Source of the DNA: Hofstenia miamia | Lineage: Eukaryota; Xenacoelomorpha; Acoela; Hofsteniidae | Direction: 5' to 3' | Length of the DNA: 64,000 bases | NCBI GenBank assembly: GCA_900660155.1 | Contig: CABFPE010000509.1 | Coordinates: forward strand, 79,471-143,470 | Shown here: positions 20,101 to 33,100 of the stretch, in pieces | How positions within the stretch are numbered: position 1 is the stretch's first letter | Layout of the letters: the number at the start of each line of letters is the position of its first letter | Notes under the pieces: model-generated | What the model saw: only the letters and a program-made list of their open reading frames with translations | What the model was told of the DNA's origin: nothing | Databases searched by the model: none | Translations under genes and position numbers: made by a program

Positions 20101-23100
20101 GCCTTATTCTTTTTTGAACAGTAAATGCAACAATTAAAAAACACATAAAATTACAGGATATCAGTTGATAGAGAAATGCATCTCATACATAGAATTATCT
20201 TAGTACATATCAAATACCTGAGAGATATGTTCCGTTTCTGGACTGTTGCGATAGATGTGCAAATGTATGAAAAGTCGACATAATTGTCGGTATTCGGCTG
20301 TACTGAGTTCTCTGTCTGTCGATATGTTCAACGCTTTCAAACGCTGAAAAATATATTTTTTGATAGAGTCACTCACAGTGCAATTAGATAACACCTTCGT
20401 TAAAAAATAAGGTAAGAATGGTCCACTTGGAAATGTTGATCGAGTTACCTCAATTTCAAATTCAACATCTTTGCAAGGGGGTGAGGGAGAACTATGTCTA
20501 TTTTGTGGGCAGCAGTCCGATGAGTCATCTGCAGGCAAGCATTCTTGGCAAGATGGGTTCTAAAATCATGTGTTACAAGTGAATTATGATGCATAAACTC
20601 TATATACATCAAATACTTAATTCATAGAAAAGGAGCCTTAATGATTAAGATTACAGATATCTACATATATTCTATTGAACCAGAGATGGTTTTCATTATG
20701 ATTAGCTTTGGATTTTAACAGTATTTTTTTGTAAGGATAGTATCTTCATAAGGAGAAAACAGTTGCTTGGTAAACTTGAAATTTATTAATATGTGTACAT
20801 ATTTAATTTTAACTGTCCAAACGCGCCTATAGGTCAAAATGACCTGTAAACCTTTTTATTTTGCTTCATTATTTATTCAACAAAAATACTAGCAGGCACA
20901 TGTACTTCCAATTGTGTTGATAATCTCATTGAATTTGCAATTGTAGAAATTTTGTTTCTATTCAATAATTTTCGCATTTGAAACATCAGATGTAAATATA
21001 TTCTCAAAGAGTACTCGGTGTTTTAGAGTAAAACTGCATTGGAATTTTAAATTTTTTCTGGTTTATAACTCACAAAGTAATAAAGTTTTCCAAAATCTGA
21101 AAGGACCACGAGATAGAGCAATATCTCATCTGACATTGCACTAGTGGAGCCTCAATGGGTTTGGGTGGTCTGTCTGCATGAATAGAAACAGTTCATGTTA
21201 GTTGTTGCTCCCGTGGCGCATGCTATCTTCTGATTACCTGAATATTAGGAATGGAGAAAATTCAAAACTTTTCTAAAAAAAATGGAAGTAAACCACGTGA
21301 AAGTGGAATACTTCTAAGTGTAACCCTAGCTGTAAGCTGCTCCAATGTAAAATGAGGCCATTACATCGGTGATCACGTCTATTATCATGTTGATGGATCA
21401 TCATGTTTAATGATAGGGAGTGAAGTTTAGGATTTTTTCAATAGCCTAAATTTTATGATGCCTTCTGAGATGACCAAGCCTGGTTAGTACTTATAGGAGT
21501 CCTTTTATTTTACATAACAAATATATAAAGTGTCGAAACGCAACATTCCATAATCAAAATTTTGAAAATATTGTTGCCACATTTGCTTATATGGATAGAA
21601 GATATATGTATATATATCCAAGATTAATGGACGGAATGTATACTCAGTGTATACTTAAGTTCAACTCTTATAAAATATCAAAGTTTAGCGAAAAGTGCAA
21701 TTCATTAAAATGGCAATTTTACAAATAAACATGAGATTAAATGTGGATTAACTAACGCATTTATTTCAAATTTTCTAGCTTAAAACACGATTCCAATATC
21801 ACCTCATATATAAACAAATTTAAAAGATCGTCAACCCATTATTTGTAATTTAATGCATTCTATTTGCGAATATTAGGCTTAAGTCATGCGCTCGAATAAT
21901 TTTATTACTTGTAGTGCATCAAAGCTCAGTGCTTATGTTTATGCTAGTTGCCAAAAATATACATGCGCTTGCTTTGCACGCAATTTCGAATGATAATTTC
22001 ATTAATAAATATGCTCAATTCTACTCTAATTTCTAACAAAATGGACGATATATTATAACTAAGAAAATTTTTCCAATATTTCACTTTGTATAAAAAATAT
22101 AATATATAAAAGGCCTATCTAAACTTCAATTTGACTACCAAAAAGAGATTCGCATTTTACACCTATATGTTCAAACCAGATTTGTAATCTAGGCTGGGCT
22201 GAGCCGGTTATGGTCCAGAAATGCGTAGAAATATTATAAGGTTGATGTTAAGAGGTTGAATCGAATAGAAAAATAAGTTTTGCTCCTAATTTGTATGTTG
22301 TGGAAAATTATCCATTTCCTGCTTCATTCCTCTTTTTAAGATTATTTAACAGCAGTGTTATAAAACTGATAATCTCAAATATCTATAACATAGGTAGATC
22401 TAGCTTCTCCTAATTAAAGGTGTTTGTAACAAATAATTTTGCAAAATGGGACTAAAATTGGCTTCAGAAGCATTAAATATGGGCATGGCATGGCTATCTA
22501 ATTAATCGTATGGAAAAGGGCCGAGAATGATCTTCAAAATAGAAGCCCATTTTTATTTGATAGAATTTCAAATTTCTATTTGATCATAAATTTTTTTTTC
22601 CGAATTTCGTCATACGTAATATGTTCAAATGTGTATTTTGTGCAGGAATTATGAAAATAGATTTCATTTTTCAATGATTGTAAAATAGTAACCGTTAATA
22701 AGTGGATACATTTGCCCAAACAGCCTACTTCGTCTCTAAAGTCACAAACCATTTTGTTCGTGTTTTCCTAAAATTTCAGCCAAGCCTATTAGAAAATTTG
22801 GGAATTGTGGGATTTGGAGGCATCTATGGATGAATATTTGTCACAAAAATTATTTTTGTGTTTGAAGTACATTATATGGAATGTTTTTCTGTTAAAAATC
22901 CGATGTATACATAGACATTCCAATTCTCCCCATACCTTTTGCTTAGATAAAAATACGGTCTAAACTTCATGGCAACACACTTCAACCACTTTTTTTCTGT
23001 CAATAGATCACCTAAGTCCTGACCAAGCGCGCAAAGTCCGAAGTTATCGCATTGGACGGATTTGCGGAGGCGCTTGAAGTAAGGATGGAATTGAAAGAGG

Positions 23101-26100
23101 AAGCCATTCTCTATCCAGTGGTGTTTTCAAATTTGAGATTCTATATTATTTAGTGAGTTATAAGTGTTTATAATGTGTTTATAGAATTGTAAAATATGCT
23201 TGGATTGTTTCGAGTTAAAAAGCACGATGAAAGTATGGACTAAAGGTAAGAATTGTGCTTTTTATGTATTGTTTTCAGTGAGAACATCAAAGTAGAAGCA
23301 TGTTATCAAGAATTCTTCAAAGCATATAAATAATAATCGACAAATTTAGTCTGGGTATTATTTGCTTAATCCTCAGCTACTTGTAGCTACCAAACTTTCA
23401 ATTATATTCTGATATTTTTAGGATTATTAAAGCAACAGCAATTTGTGTCGAGCTTATACTAATGAATACCACGTATTAAGACAAAGTACAGTCCAACTTC
23501 AAAGGTCAAAGCGCAAATAAAAATTCATAATGATACCTCAATGTAGAGTTGACTAGCTTTACATTTGATTAGTGATCAAGATACGTTAAGATGAACATCT
23601 TGTGATATGTATCATTTGATGTACGTCAAAACGTTAGTGAAAATACAGACTAGTGTAGAAACACCGCATATGGATCACAGGACTTAAAATCGTTGATAAA
23701 CTTACTGCTATGCAAAAAATAACTTTGTTTCAATCAACATCATGTACTAGGACATTAGTTCTTGCAGTTTATGAATATTACATTATTGATTAAATGAGAT
23801 TGAGGTTTTAATTGGTAGTTACTGCTAATTTTTCGTATTTATTTAATAAATTATGATTTAATGTAATGTCATTAGGAATGAAAACGAGATTAATTTAAAA
23901 CGTAGGCATGTGTTACATAGGAAGCCATATTTTTTGGAGCATGTGCAAGATTAGTAGCATTTTAACGGAAGTACAAACACAATTATTTAATTGCAAGTTG
24001 GTTAAAGTTTATGAGAAATCCCGGATAAGTTTTAAGAAATTCATCATGTGCAACTTCAACACTGACAGTCATATAGCTTCCTCAATATATACTATACAAC
24101 GTAAAAACCTTTACCAATATTCTTATCCTAAGAACTTTCTTCAAGTCATTAGAAAAAATCCCTGGCCATAGTTCAAATATTTTATTATCAGATGGATCTC
24201 ACAGACAGTAAATTGTTGGGACTTTTCAAGCAGTAATGCAATATAATATTATTGTATTTTTGTAAATCTTAATGCTACAATGTTCCTTACAGATTTTTAA
24301 GAAACATTTCAGAATCCTGATTTTATATTTTCTATAGAAAGTGAGTAGGCGTAATATGTCAACAATCAAAATAGTTGATAAAAAATCCTCTTACACCCAC
24401 AGTATTTGGATTAAGAATGAAGTTGATTCACTTTTCAAACCTTTAACAAATTTTAATCTATTATCGCTGGTAATGATAAATTTTGTATTTCAATTACATT
24501 TTTGAGGAAAACATTCTCACAGTATATATGTTGTTTACAAAATTGTAAGTTCTTTCAGTTCAAAGTTTATATGGATAATTCAACCTGCGCTTAGATACTT
24601 GATTATGAGAATCTGTGCCGCAAATTAGTTTTGGATTCAATGTTTGATATTCATAAGTTAATTATCGCGAGTTGCTTTATCTCACTGTTAAATAATCGAC
24701 TGACATTTAGTAGTCAACTATCAGGAGACCACGTTGTATTCTCTTTTTAAACACTAATCAAATAGCAATTGACGCCAGGTAAAAATGGAAACCTGTGTAT
24801 ATGCTTGGCAATCGCTCCCCCGACGGTTAATCTTTTTTATCACTTTCCGCTTGATGGCTACACTTACAGCTGTTCCTGGACTCACGGTTACGTCGTTTTG
24901 TTGGTGACGTATCATTTCAACATCTCGAACGGACACCTGTACTCCTGATGTGGAGCTCACGAAGTTTTCAGGAAATATGAATGGAGTGAAAAGATTGACG
25001 CGAATACCTGATACCGCCTCTGTCACAACGCTCGCTTGTCGTTTTAATTCTGTTGGCAATCGAATTATCTAAAATCAATCAATTATTAAGTTAATCACAA
25101 TTTCCTATTAAGATTTTACCAATTATATATATATATATATATATATAATGTTCTTTGCTTTTATTACGCAATTAAAAATTTTTCAAAAACATTTTCAATA
25201 CATTCACATCAATTATGTTAATTTTTTAAATTATGCATATGTATAACCGAAATAGCCGTTACTAATATCGATGATTGTAACATAAAGAAGTCGTTGGAAC
25301 AATGTAATTGCAGCTTTCTGCTCTCACACCCAGTTTTGGAGGGTTTTAAATGTTCTATTTAAAACAATAATTTTTGCACATATATTTTTTTCTGCATAGA
25401 AAATTTCGAAAATAATGGTAAACATGAAGACTAATGAAAACAGAAATTAAGACGTCTTTAAGTTACTATGACTCCTATATGTTCATACAGAAGGCAAAAT
25501 CTGTATATATTTCTGCCTTATAGTGTACATGCCAAAGAATTTTCATTAAAATTGGAGGAAAATTCCAAGCGTTACAAGTAATTTGTAATGCCTAGCTACT
25601 TCGAAAAATTTAACTGAAATATGTTCAAATCATGGACATTTGATATTCGATACAATGTACAACCTTCAACCTCATTCCGAAATGTACTTTGTAAGTAGAA
25701 TTTGTTATATTTCAATGAATTTTTTATGTATTCGTCTTGCACTGTGCAAAATGGACATACTATAGGAGCAGATACAAGTAGAGTGGGAGGTTTTTCTCGA
25801 AATAATTCTACACGAATTCATTAATACAATTGTGTTATTTCTTTCATATTCAAATGTAAGTTTCAGCTCCACACGTTGTTTTTGTATTTGGTATCTAATC
25901 ATTAATTTAGCTTACTTTTCATGAAAACAAACCTGACAATGTCGCACGTGATTGCTTGAAGGAAGCTGGTAGATAAAAGGACTGCAGTCAATGAGCTTGC
26001 CATCCTCATATTTGGTAAGCTGGCAATCTATAATGAAGTCTTCTTTCCTTACTTTTGGGCTTTCTGCTTTACTGTTTTCTGGCCAACCCCAAACTATCCG

Positions 26101-29100
26101 GTCAATATCTTGTCGATTGAAACTCATGTTAAAGGAAGACGGCAATGACTTCAATGCCTACAAAAATTTATGAAAATCATTTAAAAATTACTTTAAAATT
26201 AATCGTTGATCATTTCACACAGTTTGAAAATGACGTCGTAGTTTTTTGAAATTTTAAGCTCGACTCGCTAAAATTAAAACCTATTCAAAATTTAATGTAC
26301 ATTCTAACGCAACCTTTCATTCTGCGCACATCTCGCTCAACGGGGTTTAGCTAGATAAAATGAAATGGTTGTTGGTAACATTAGCCTTAGCCCTCCTTAT
26401 TATTTAAACATTAAGTATGGACGGGAAAATTTAAAATATTTTGAAAATTCGGAATTTTCTTTGAAAATCATTATTATTTTTATAAACAGTACAAATGCTC
26501 ACCAATAACAGTATCAGTATCCCACGATTTCTAAGTTTTATGAAGGGCTTAAATTGTTGTAAATTAGGAAAAAAGTTTTGCTTTCAAGAGGTTAGAATAA
26601 GGTAATTTAAGTGTTTCTTTATAGTTAGAAGCTTAACCTTAAACAGCCTCTGGGAATTTTTGAAAAATTTTCATTATCTTATAAAAATTTTTTAACACTT
26701 ATAGCGCAAAAACTATTAATGGTGTGCTTAATCTGAAAGCACCACATGACAGAGGAGAGTCTCCTCTTTCTTTTTAGCTCTAAATCCGCGCGCTGGCCTT
26801 GGCCCGCCGCAGCGCGCCGTTGCGCGAAGTCTCCGCCGCGACCTCTGACTTTGCGTACGCCACGCCTCAATGGATTTGGAATATCCTTGCACATATCAAG
26901 AAACAGTCAAAGTTTTCTGTTGCCTACATGGGCTCGAAATACATGAACACTAGCTATGAAAATAATTTAAAACTTTTTTAAAAATTTGAAATTTTCAAAG
27001 AACTTGTTGATCTTTTCAACAACCTCTGCCACAGCAATAAGCTTTAATAGAAATTTTCAACATTTCATTAAAGTATGTTCCCCAATAGACCTACCCATGC
27101 CCCAAGATTTTCAAATTTGGAAATATGCTTGGAGAAAATTCTTTGTAAGTGTGGAAAAACGGTTTGTCCTTTAAAAAGGACCCCAGGCTGTTTAAAGTTA
27201 AACTAGCATGCCAATATGGTATAATATTTTAGGTTTATGATTATGTATTTGAACCTTTAAATATCAAATAATTTTATTATTTGCAAAGCACAGTTAAAAG
27301 TAGTTGGGAAGACTTAGGAAGGAGGCTCATATTTAAATTATTCAAATAGAAGAAAATAAATTTTTACTTGAATTATATTTCAAATTTATAATTTATAGAC
27401 CAGCATTGATTCATTATTGAGATATTTTCACTTATGTGCTACAGTTTAGAAATAGAATGGACTATATTTAACCACAAAGGGTTTAGAAATAATTTTGGAT
27501 CATAAATGGCTGTATCGCATTTTGGAGCTTTGTAGTTCTTATTATCTTCCTCTAATTTAGATTTGTGCTCGCATTTGAAAGTGCTCGTGATAAGCTGGTA
27601 GTATTTTTATAAACCTAACACTAGAAATGCAGAACAGATAATTTTGATTATTTCTGAAAGCCTAGGAACTCCACTCGCCCAGACCTAGGAAATTCTAGAT
27701 ATTTTAACTCCTCTATCGCTCAACTAACATTTTGAATTTGTTTTCTTGAGATACATATAGATTCAGTTAACTCATTCCAAAATTCAAACTTATAAAATTT
27801 GATGGATTTAAGAAAAATATTTTCAATAAAAATTGTGTAAAAATTGTAGCAGTATAGATCATTAATTGAGAAAGCTTTTTGACACCTCAAATCATCATAT
27901 TCATAAATGTTAAGAGTGGTTACAAATTACTGTAGTAATGGTTTAGTTGTAGAAAATATTACTGTTTAGAGTTGAAGATATATTTATAAACTATGGATAG
28001 CTTACTTATAAATGGGGCCAACTAGCATATTTGCTAACATCAATTAAATAATTGGGGCATATACAAACTGTTTGTTAGCAAATTGCTTGATTATATTCTA
28101 TGATTCAACATTTAAATTTGTATCTTGACCTATGTGAATGATGCACTGTGTGACTCAAATAGTGCATCATCGAAAATTTCAAAAAAATTTATTGAAGACA
28201 CAATTTATTACAAGTTATAAGGTGCACTGTATGAAAGAAGAAATTGAGAAAGTCTATACTAAAGCATTGAACAGGGGGATTATAATGTACGCCAGTTAGG
28301 ATTAATATTTAATCTTTATCCAAACTTAGACCATAAATTTATCAATGTCAGGACATCAAAAATAGTGAGCGTTTGCTTTTCAAAATTTAGCCTATAAAAG
28401 AAAATTCGTGGAAAAATTAGGAACGAATGCGAAGATTCTGAAGACGAGATGTTGTGTTTATCGCAAATGTTTGATTGCCAAATTGTTTGAGTAAATCTAA
28501 TTATAATTACTTATCCCCACACTAATCATTTATTTTATGGGAGGTCTTATTTGATTACAATGCAAAGCCTTTAATTCTACGGCAACGGGAAGATAAAGCC
28601 AGCGTGTAATGCATTTGGAATTATGTCCGATTTCTTTAATTTATGATGGGGATATTTCTAAAATATTTAATAGCAGCAATTGTCTAACAGAATACTTCTT
28701 TCTTAAAACAAGTATTTCTAGAAGTAAAATAGCAGAAAATCTATGAAAAAATAGACGTTATCCACAATTCAAAATATTATAATAATTCACAAGTATGAAA
28801 ATTAGTACAATGTTTGTCAATTTTGTTTAGCAAGGGAAATAGCAGAGTAAATGAGTAAATGTAAAGAAACCTTTATTCTTTGTAACATTTGGGTTGGCAG
28901 TGTACATTAGTGAAGTGAGATTCCTCATAAGATCAAAGATCTTAGTTTTTATCAAGGGGATCTATAATATATTATAGATCTCCTTGCTTTGTATGCATAT
29001 ATAGAATAGTATTCACGGTTTTCTTTCTGAGCAACATTCTACACTCTTAGTATATTAGTGCATATGCTTAAAAATATTCTTAAGAAGAGAAGATTGTTTC

Positions 29101-30116
29101 ATGAAAGGGAATATGTTAACATCTCTCCACCTCATCCATTTACAGCTCCGTACAAGCATTTTCACTACGTAACTCTTTCAGGAAGGAGTTCTTTGTTACA
29201 AATTCGTAAAACATTCGCTCCTTCGTTTTCATTTAACTTAATCTGTTAATTAAGACGTTAGCAAGTTAACTTCATTCACACCCAAATAGAGGTTTTATGT
29301 AAGACAAATATTTACTTCACTCTGGTGTATGAAATACTTCAAATCAGAATTTTATTTCCTTATTAACAGTTGGAGTGCAAGTTGTTCTTGTAGGGTAACT
29401 TTGAGAATGACTTATTGAACTGACTGATTCACATACCACATGCATTTAACCCATACAAGAGTATTCTTAGAGCTTTATCTCCCAGCAAATGTTCGGTGCA
29501 GGTCAAGTAGATTTATATATGTTTTTAATTGCGACATACTTATTTTTTGAGATATTTGAGTGAATATTTTAAGCTTCTACAAAATTGAGAACACTTTTGC
29601 TATTGTATGCAATTAGATTAAATCAACAAATACAAAACATTTAAAAGAAAAATGATGTCAATAATTATTTTTATGAAATAATTCGTCCTGATTATTTTTT
29701 TTATTCAGAACAAGCATACATGGAGAATAACTTAGGAATATTTTTTTATTATTACTCTGGATGGTATTTTGTGTTTTAATTACCATCAAAGCGCAAACAA
29801 AGATCGTTACTAAATGATTCATATCACCATGGGACAGAAAAAATAGTGGCTTTTGGAACTGCGCTTCCCTCATTACTTCGGGTAACATCAATTTTTTCTT
29901 TATTGGATATACCAAATGGCAGAATTTATAAACATTGTTGCATTAAAGAGTGTACGTTGTTGTAGGCGTTTATGTAATTTGCAACCTTTAACCTCATCAC
30001 GTGATGGGTATTTTGGCGGTGTCATACTCGAAGTTGAAAGAAATGGGTGTCTATAAGGCCCAGATCATCCCAGAGATTATTGACGAGTTCATGTGGACAT
30101 GAGGAGAGAAAGATTT

Positions 30117-30159
<43 letters not shown>

Positions 30160-33100
30160 GGTGACACAGCTAAAACTTAAGATTTGAATATTAAATAACA
30201 TTTTATTGAGTAGGGTAGCATTAAAGCATTTGATTTAATTATGTATATGAGTTATGGGCAATTAACTTTCAACCAATTGAATGTGACCTTCATAATTCTT
30301 ATAAGAGTAGTACTCATTTAGTTTGGTACACACTAATTGCCTTTTTTTAGAATGTCTTACTCTGTTGAACAAAGGGCCAAATGCGCTGCTTGGCTAGAAT
30401 GCATGGAAAGTGTAACTGCAGTACAACGTAAATTCCGAAGTGTTTATGGCAAACATGCTGAAACTCCCAGTGCAGCAACCATCAAGAAATGGCACCAGAA
30501 ATTAATGAACACAGGAAATGTGTTGGACTCCCCCAGGCAGAGGGTTTCAACAGCAACGTCAAGTGAAATGAAGAAAAACGTTCAGCAGCATTTTGCTGAG
30601 TTTCCTCACTCCTCTACTCGACGAGCTGCGTTATCATTGCACATCAGTCATGAATCTATTTGTAGATGCTTAAAGACAGATAAGTGGCATCCGTATAAAA
30701 TCCACATACTGCAAGTCTTAAGTGAGGAAGACTATGCCAATCGTCTGGCATTTGCCCGTGACGAGTTGATGAGGCTTCAGGACCCAGTCCATGGTAAAAA
30801 TCTGGTGTTCTCTGATGAAGCACATTTTCATCTCGATGGGAATGTTAATCGGCACAATCATAGGTACTGGGCACAAACTAACCCTCTGTGAACAGCAACG
30901 AAGCAACTGCATTCACCAAGAATAACAGTTTGGGAAGCAATTTCCTCCAAAGCCCTCTATGGTCCATTCTTTATCGAAACAAATATCAGCAGTGAGACTT
31001 ACCTTCAGCTTCTACGGGACCAGTTTTTCCCTTCCCTCACGCGCAATGAAAAGAGGTCGATGATATTTATGCAAGACGGTGCACCTCCACATTGGGGGCT
31101 AAAGGTGAGAGCTTGGCTAAATGCAAATTTTTCACAACGTTGGATGGGGCGTGGATCACCAAACATGCCGTGGCCACCTCGTTCCCCGGACATCACGCCT
31201 TGTGATTTCTACCTGTGGGGATATATCAAGAGTGTCGTGTATTCTACACCATCTGGAACGATCACGGAGTTGAAGAACAAAATTATTGATGCATTTCAAT
31301 TGGTGACGCCTGACACGTTAAATGCAGTTTTTGACAATTATAAAGAACGACTTCTACACCTTGTACAAGTTGAAGGAAAACATATTGAAGCATATAATTT
31401 GTGATTTCCTTAATGCCCTTTGTTGTTCTGTACAATAAAATATTGATTCTGGACTTTTTTTTTACATTGATTGCATTTGTCTTACATTTTAAATTTTAAC
31501 CTTTAGCTGTGTCACCCTGTATTATTTTTGTTTTTAATGATTTGAATATGTTATTTGTATTTGTTTAATTTTTATGCCAGTCGTATATAATAATTATTTA
31601 ATAATGCATAGCAATTTTTTATAAAATTTAAGATATTCACTCAAATAACTCAATAAATAATTGCTTGTCGCACTTAAAAATTGCATATTTGAAATAAGCA
31701 TGAAAAACTGAACAAAACAAGCTGAAAACAGTTTTAAAAAATACGTTAATCTACTTGACCTGTATCTAATGTTCTACATTTTACAGAAAATAATTAGGAT
31801 TAGATACAAAATCAATTTTTTAATAAATTTTCAAATATAAAACGTGTGAATTTTCCAAAAAGTTGATGCATTGTAAATTGCAATTTTTTAAATGTTTGAA
31901 ATAGGTTGTGTTAAACATCACCATGCTGCTTTTAACAAAATATCTAAATTACAACAAGGAAAGAAAGAATATTTGAATATTTTTGAAAAATAGCTACTCT
32001 AATTGGTAACAACTTTTCTGAATAATGTTAAATTTGATTAAAAACATTAAGAACGATTGTATGTTTGCATACTTTAATGATGTGAAACAAAATTCGATGC
32101 ATCAGCAGTAAAGCAGTTTATATACTTTGTTGGTGGCCGATTACCAGGTAATTTTGGTTTAGATTCAGATTATTGGCCATAGCTTTTCGCTGCATTGCCT
32201 TTGCATGCTTATACAAAATTACTTTTATCAATATTTGAATGAATTCACTTGATTTTAGTACTAATCTTTTTATAAGTAGGCAAATTATTTGGTCTCTAGA
32301 GGTTAGAATAATATCCATTTTGGAAAATATAAAATACCATCAATAATTTTCCTCAATTACAATTTAAACAATTGTGAAATAACTTTAAATTCTATTCGCT
32401 ATTATATTAGTTGGAGACGTTTTAAATTACACGAAACTGCACTAACATAACAGTGACAAAATAGCATCTGGACCTAAATTGTAATTTTCTTTTTTTCGCC
32501 ATGCAATTTGCAAAATTTGCAAACCCAACCTATTAAGTTTGTCAAAAAATTCTTGATCTTCGAAATCGCATGTTTTTGCTTCTAAAACGACTGGTTTCAA
32601 TACTGTGAAGGCATGTGCTGTAGAATCTTAGCAATGGATTTTCCACAATTTTCTTTAAGTAACTCTGGGGAGGTGGCACTAAGGTAAAAATTTAAATATT
32701 AAGAACTAAGAACAATAAAGTTGGTGCTAGGAATATGGAAAAACTCCAAATATTTTGAACATTCGTTTTGGGTGCAAGCAAAATTATTGTTAAGCAAAAT
32801 ATATAAAAATAATATAATAAAAGAAATGCATTTTACAAAAGTATTTGCCAAATATATATGTATATATATATATATATATATATANTTCATTTGAGTAATC
32901 ACATTTATCTTTTGTAATGACCAGCAGCTACAGATAAACAGCAACAGCAAAACTTAAAAAATTTAACTTTCAGCTTGCCAGAAGATTGTGTTAAGGAAAG
33001 ACATTCTGCTATGTTAGGATGCAAATCACGAACCTTATTGAAAAGGTAATCTTAATGTTTTGTTACCATTACTGTGTCATTCATAATACAATTCATGTGA

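Larger units (their letters stand above)
17157..20217. other. DEG/ENaC intron 7
   Basis: This 3.1-kb intron holds a CTGAAA-rich low-complexity tract and the AATAAGT inverted-repeat cluster listed separately. Nothing else is recognised. Confidence 0.6.

Noticed and set aside
21190-21240. Alternative candidate for channel exon 6 (CFYSC motif, minus strand)
   Set aside because: It has no in-phase donor and reaches a stop soon after. The exon at 22693-22767 fits phase, borders and cysteine spacing.
23019-23135. Coding-looking plus-strand exon (AKSEVIALDGFAEALEVR)
   Set aside because: It coincides with the GC-rich core of a dispersed repeat, and its flanks match other copies. No partner exon was found.
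23200-23250. Plus-strand start MLGLFRVKKHDE with a donor-like GTATGG, resembling the start of a NEDD8-conjugating enzyme
   Set aside because: It is only 12 residues long, and no second exon with a ubiquitin-conjugating core is present.
24754-26173. Plus-strand frame at 25991-26173 opposite channel exon 4
   Set aside because: It is a shadow of the exon, which has clear family motifs and splice sites.
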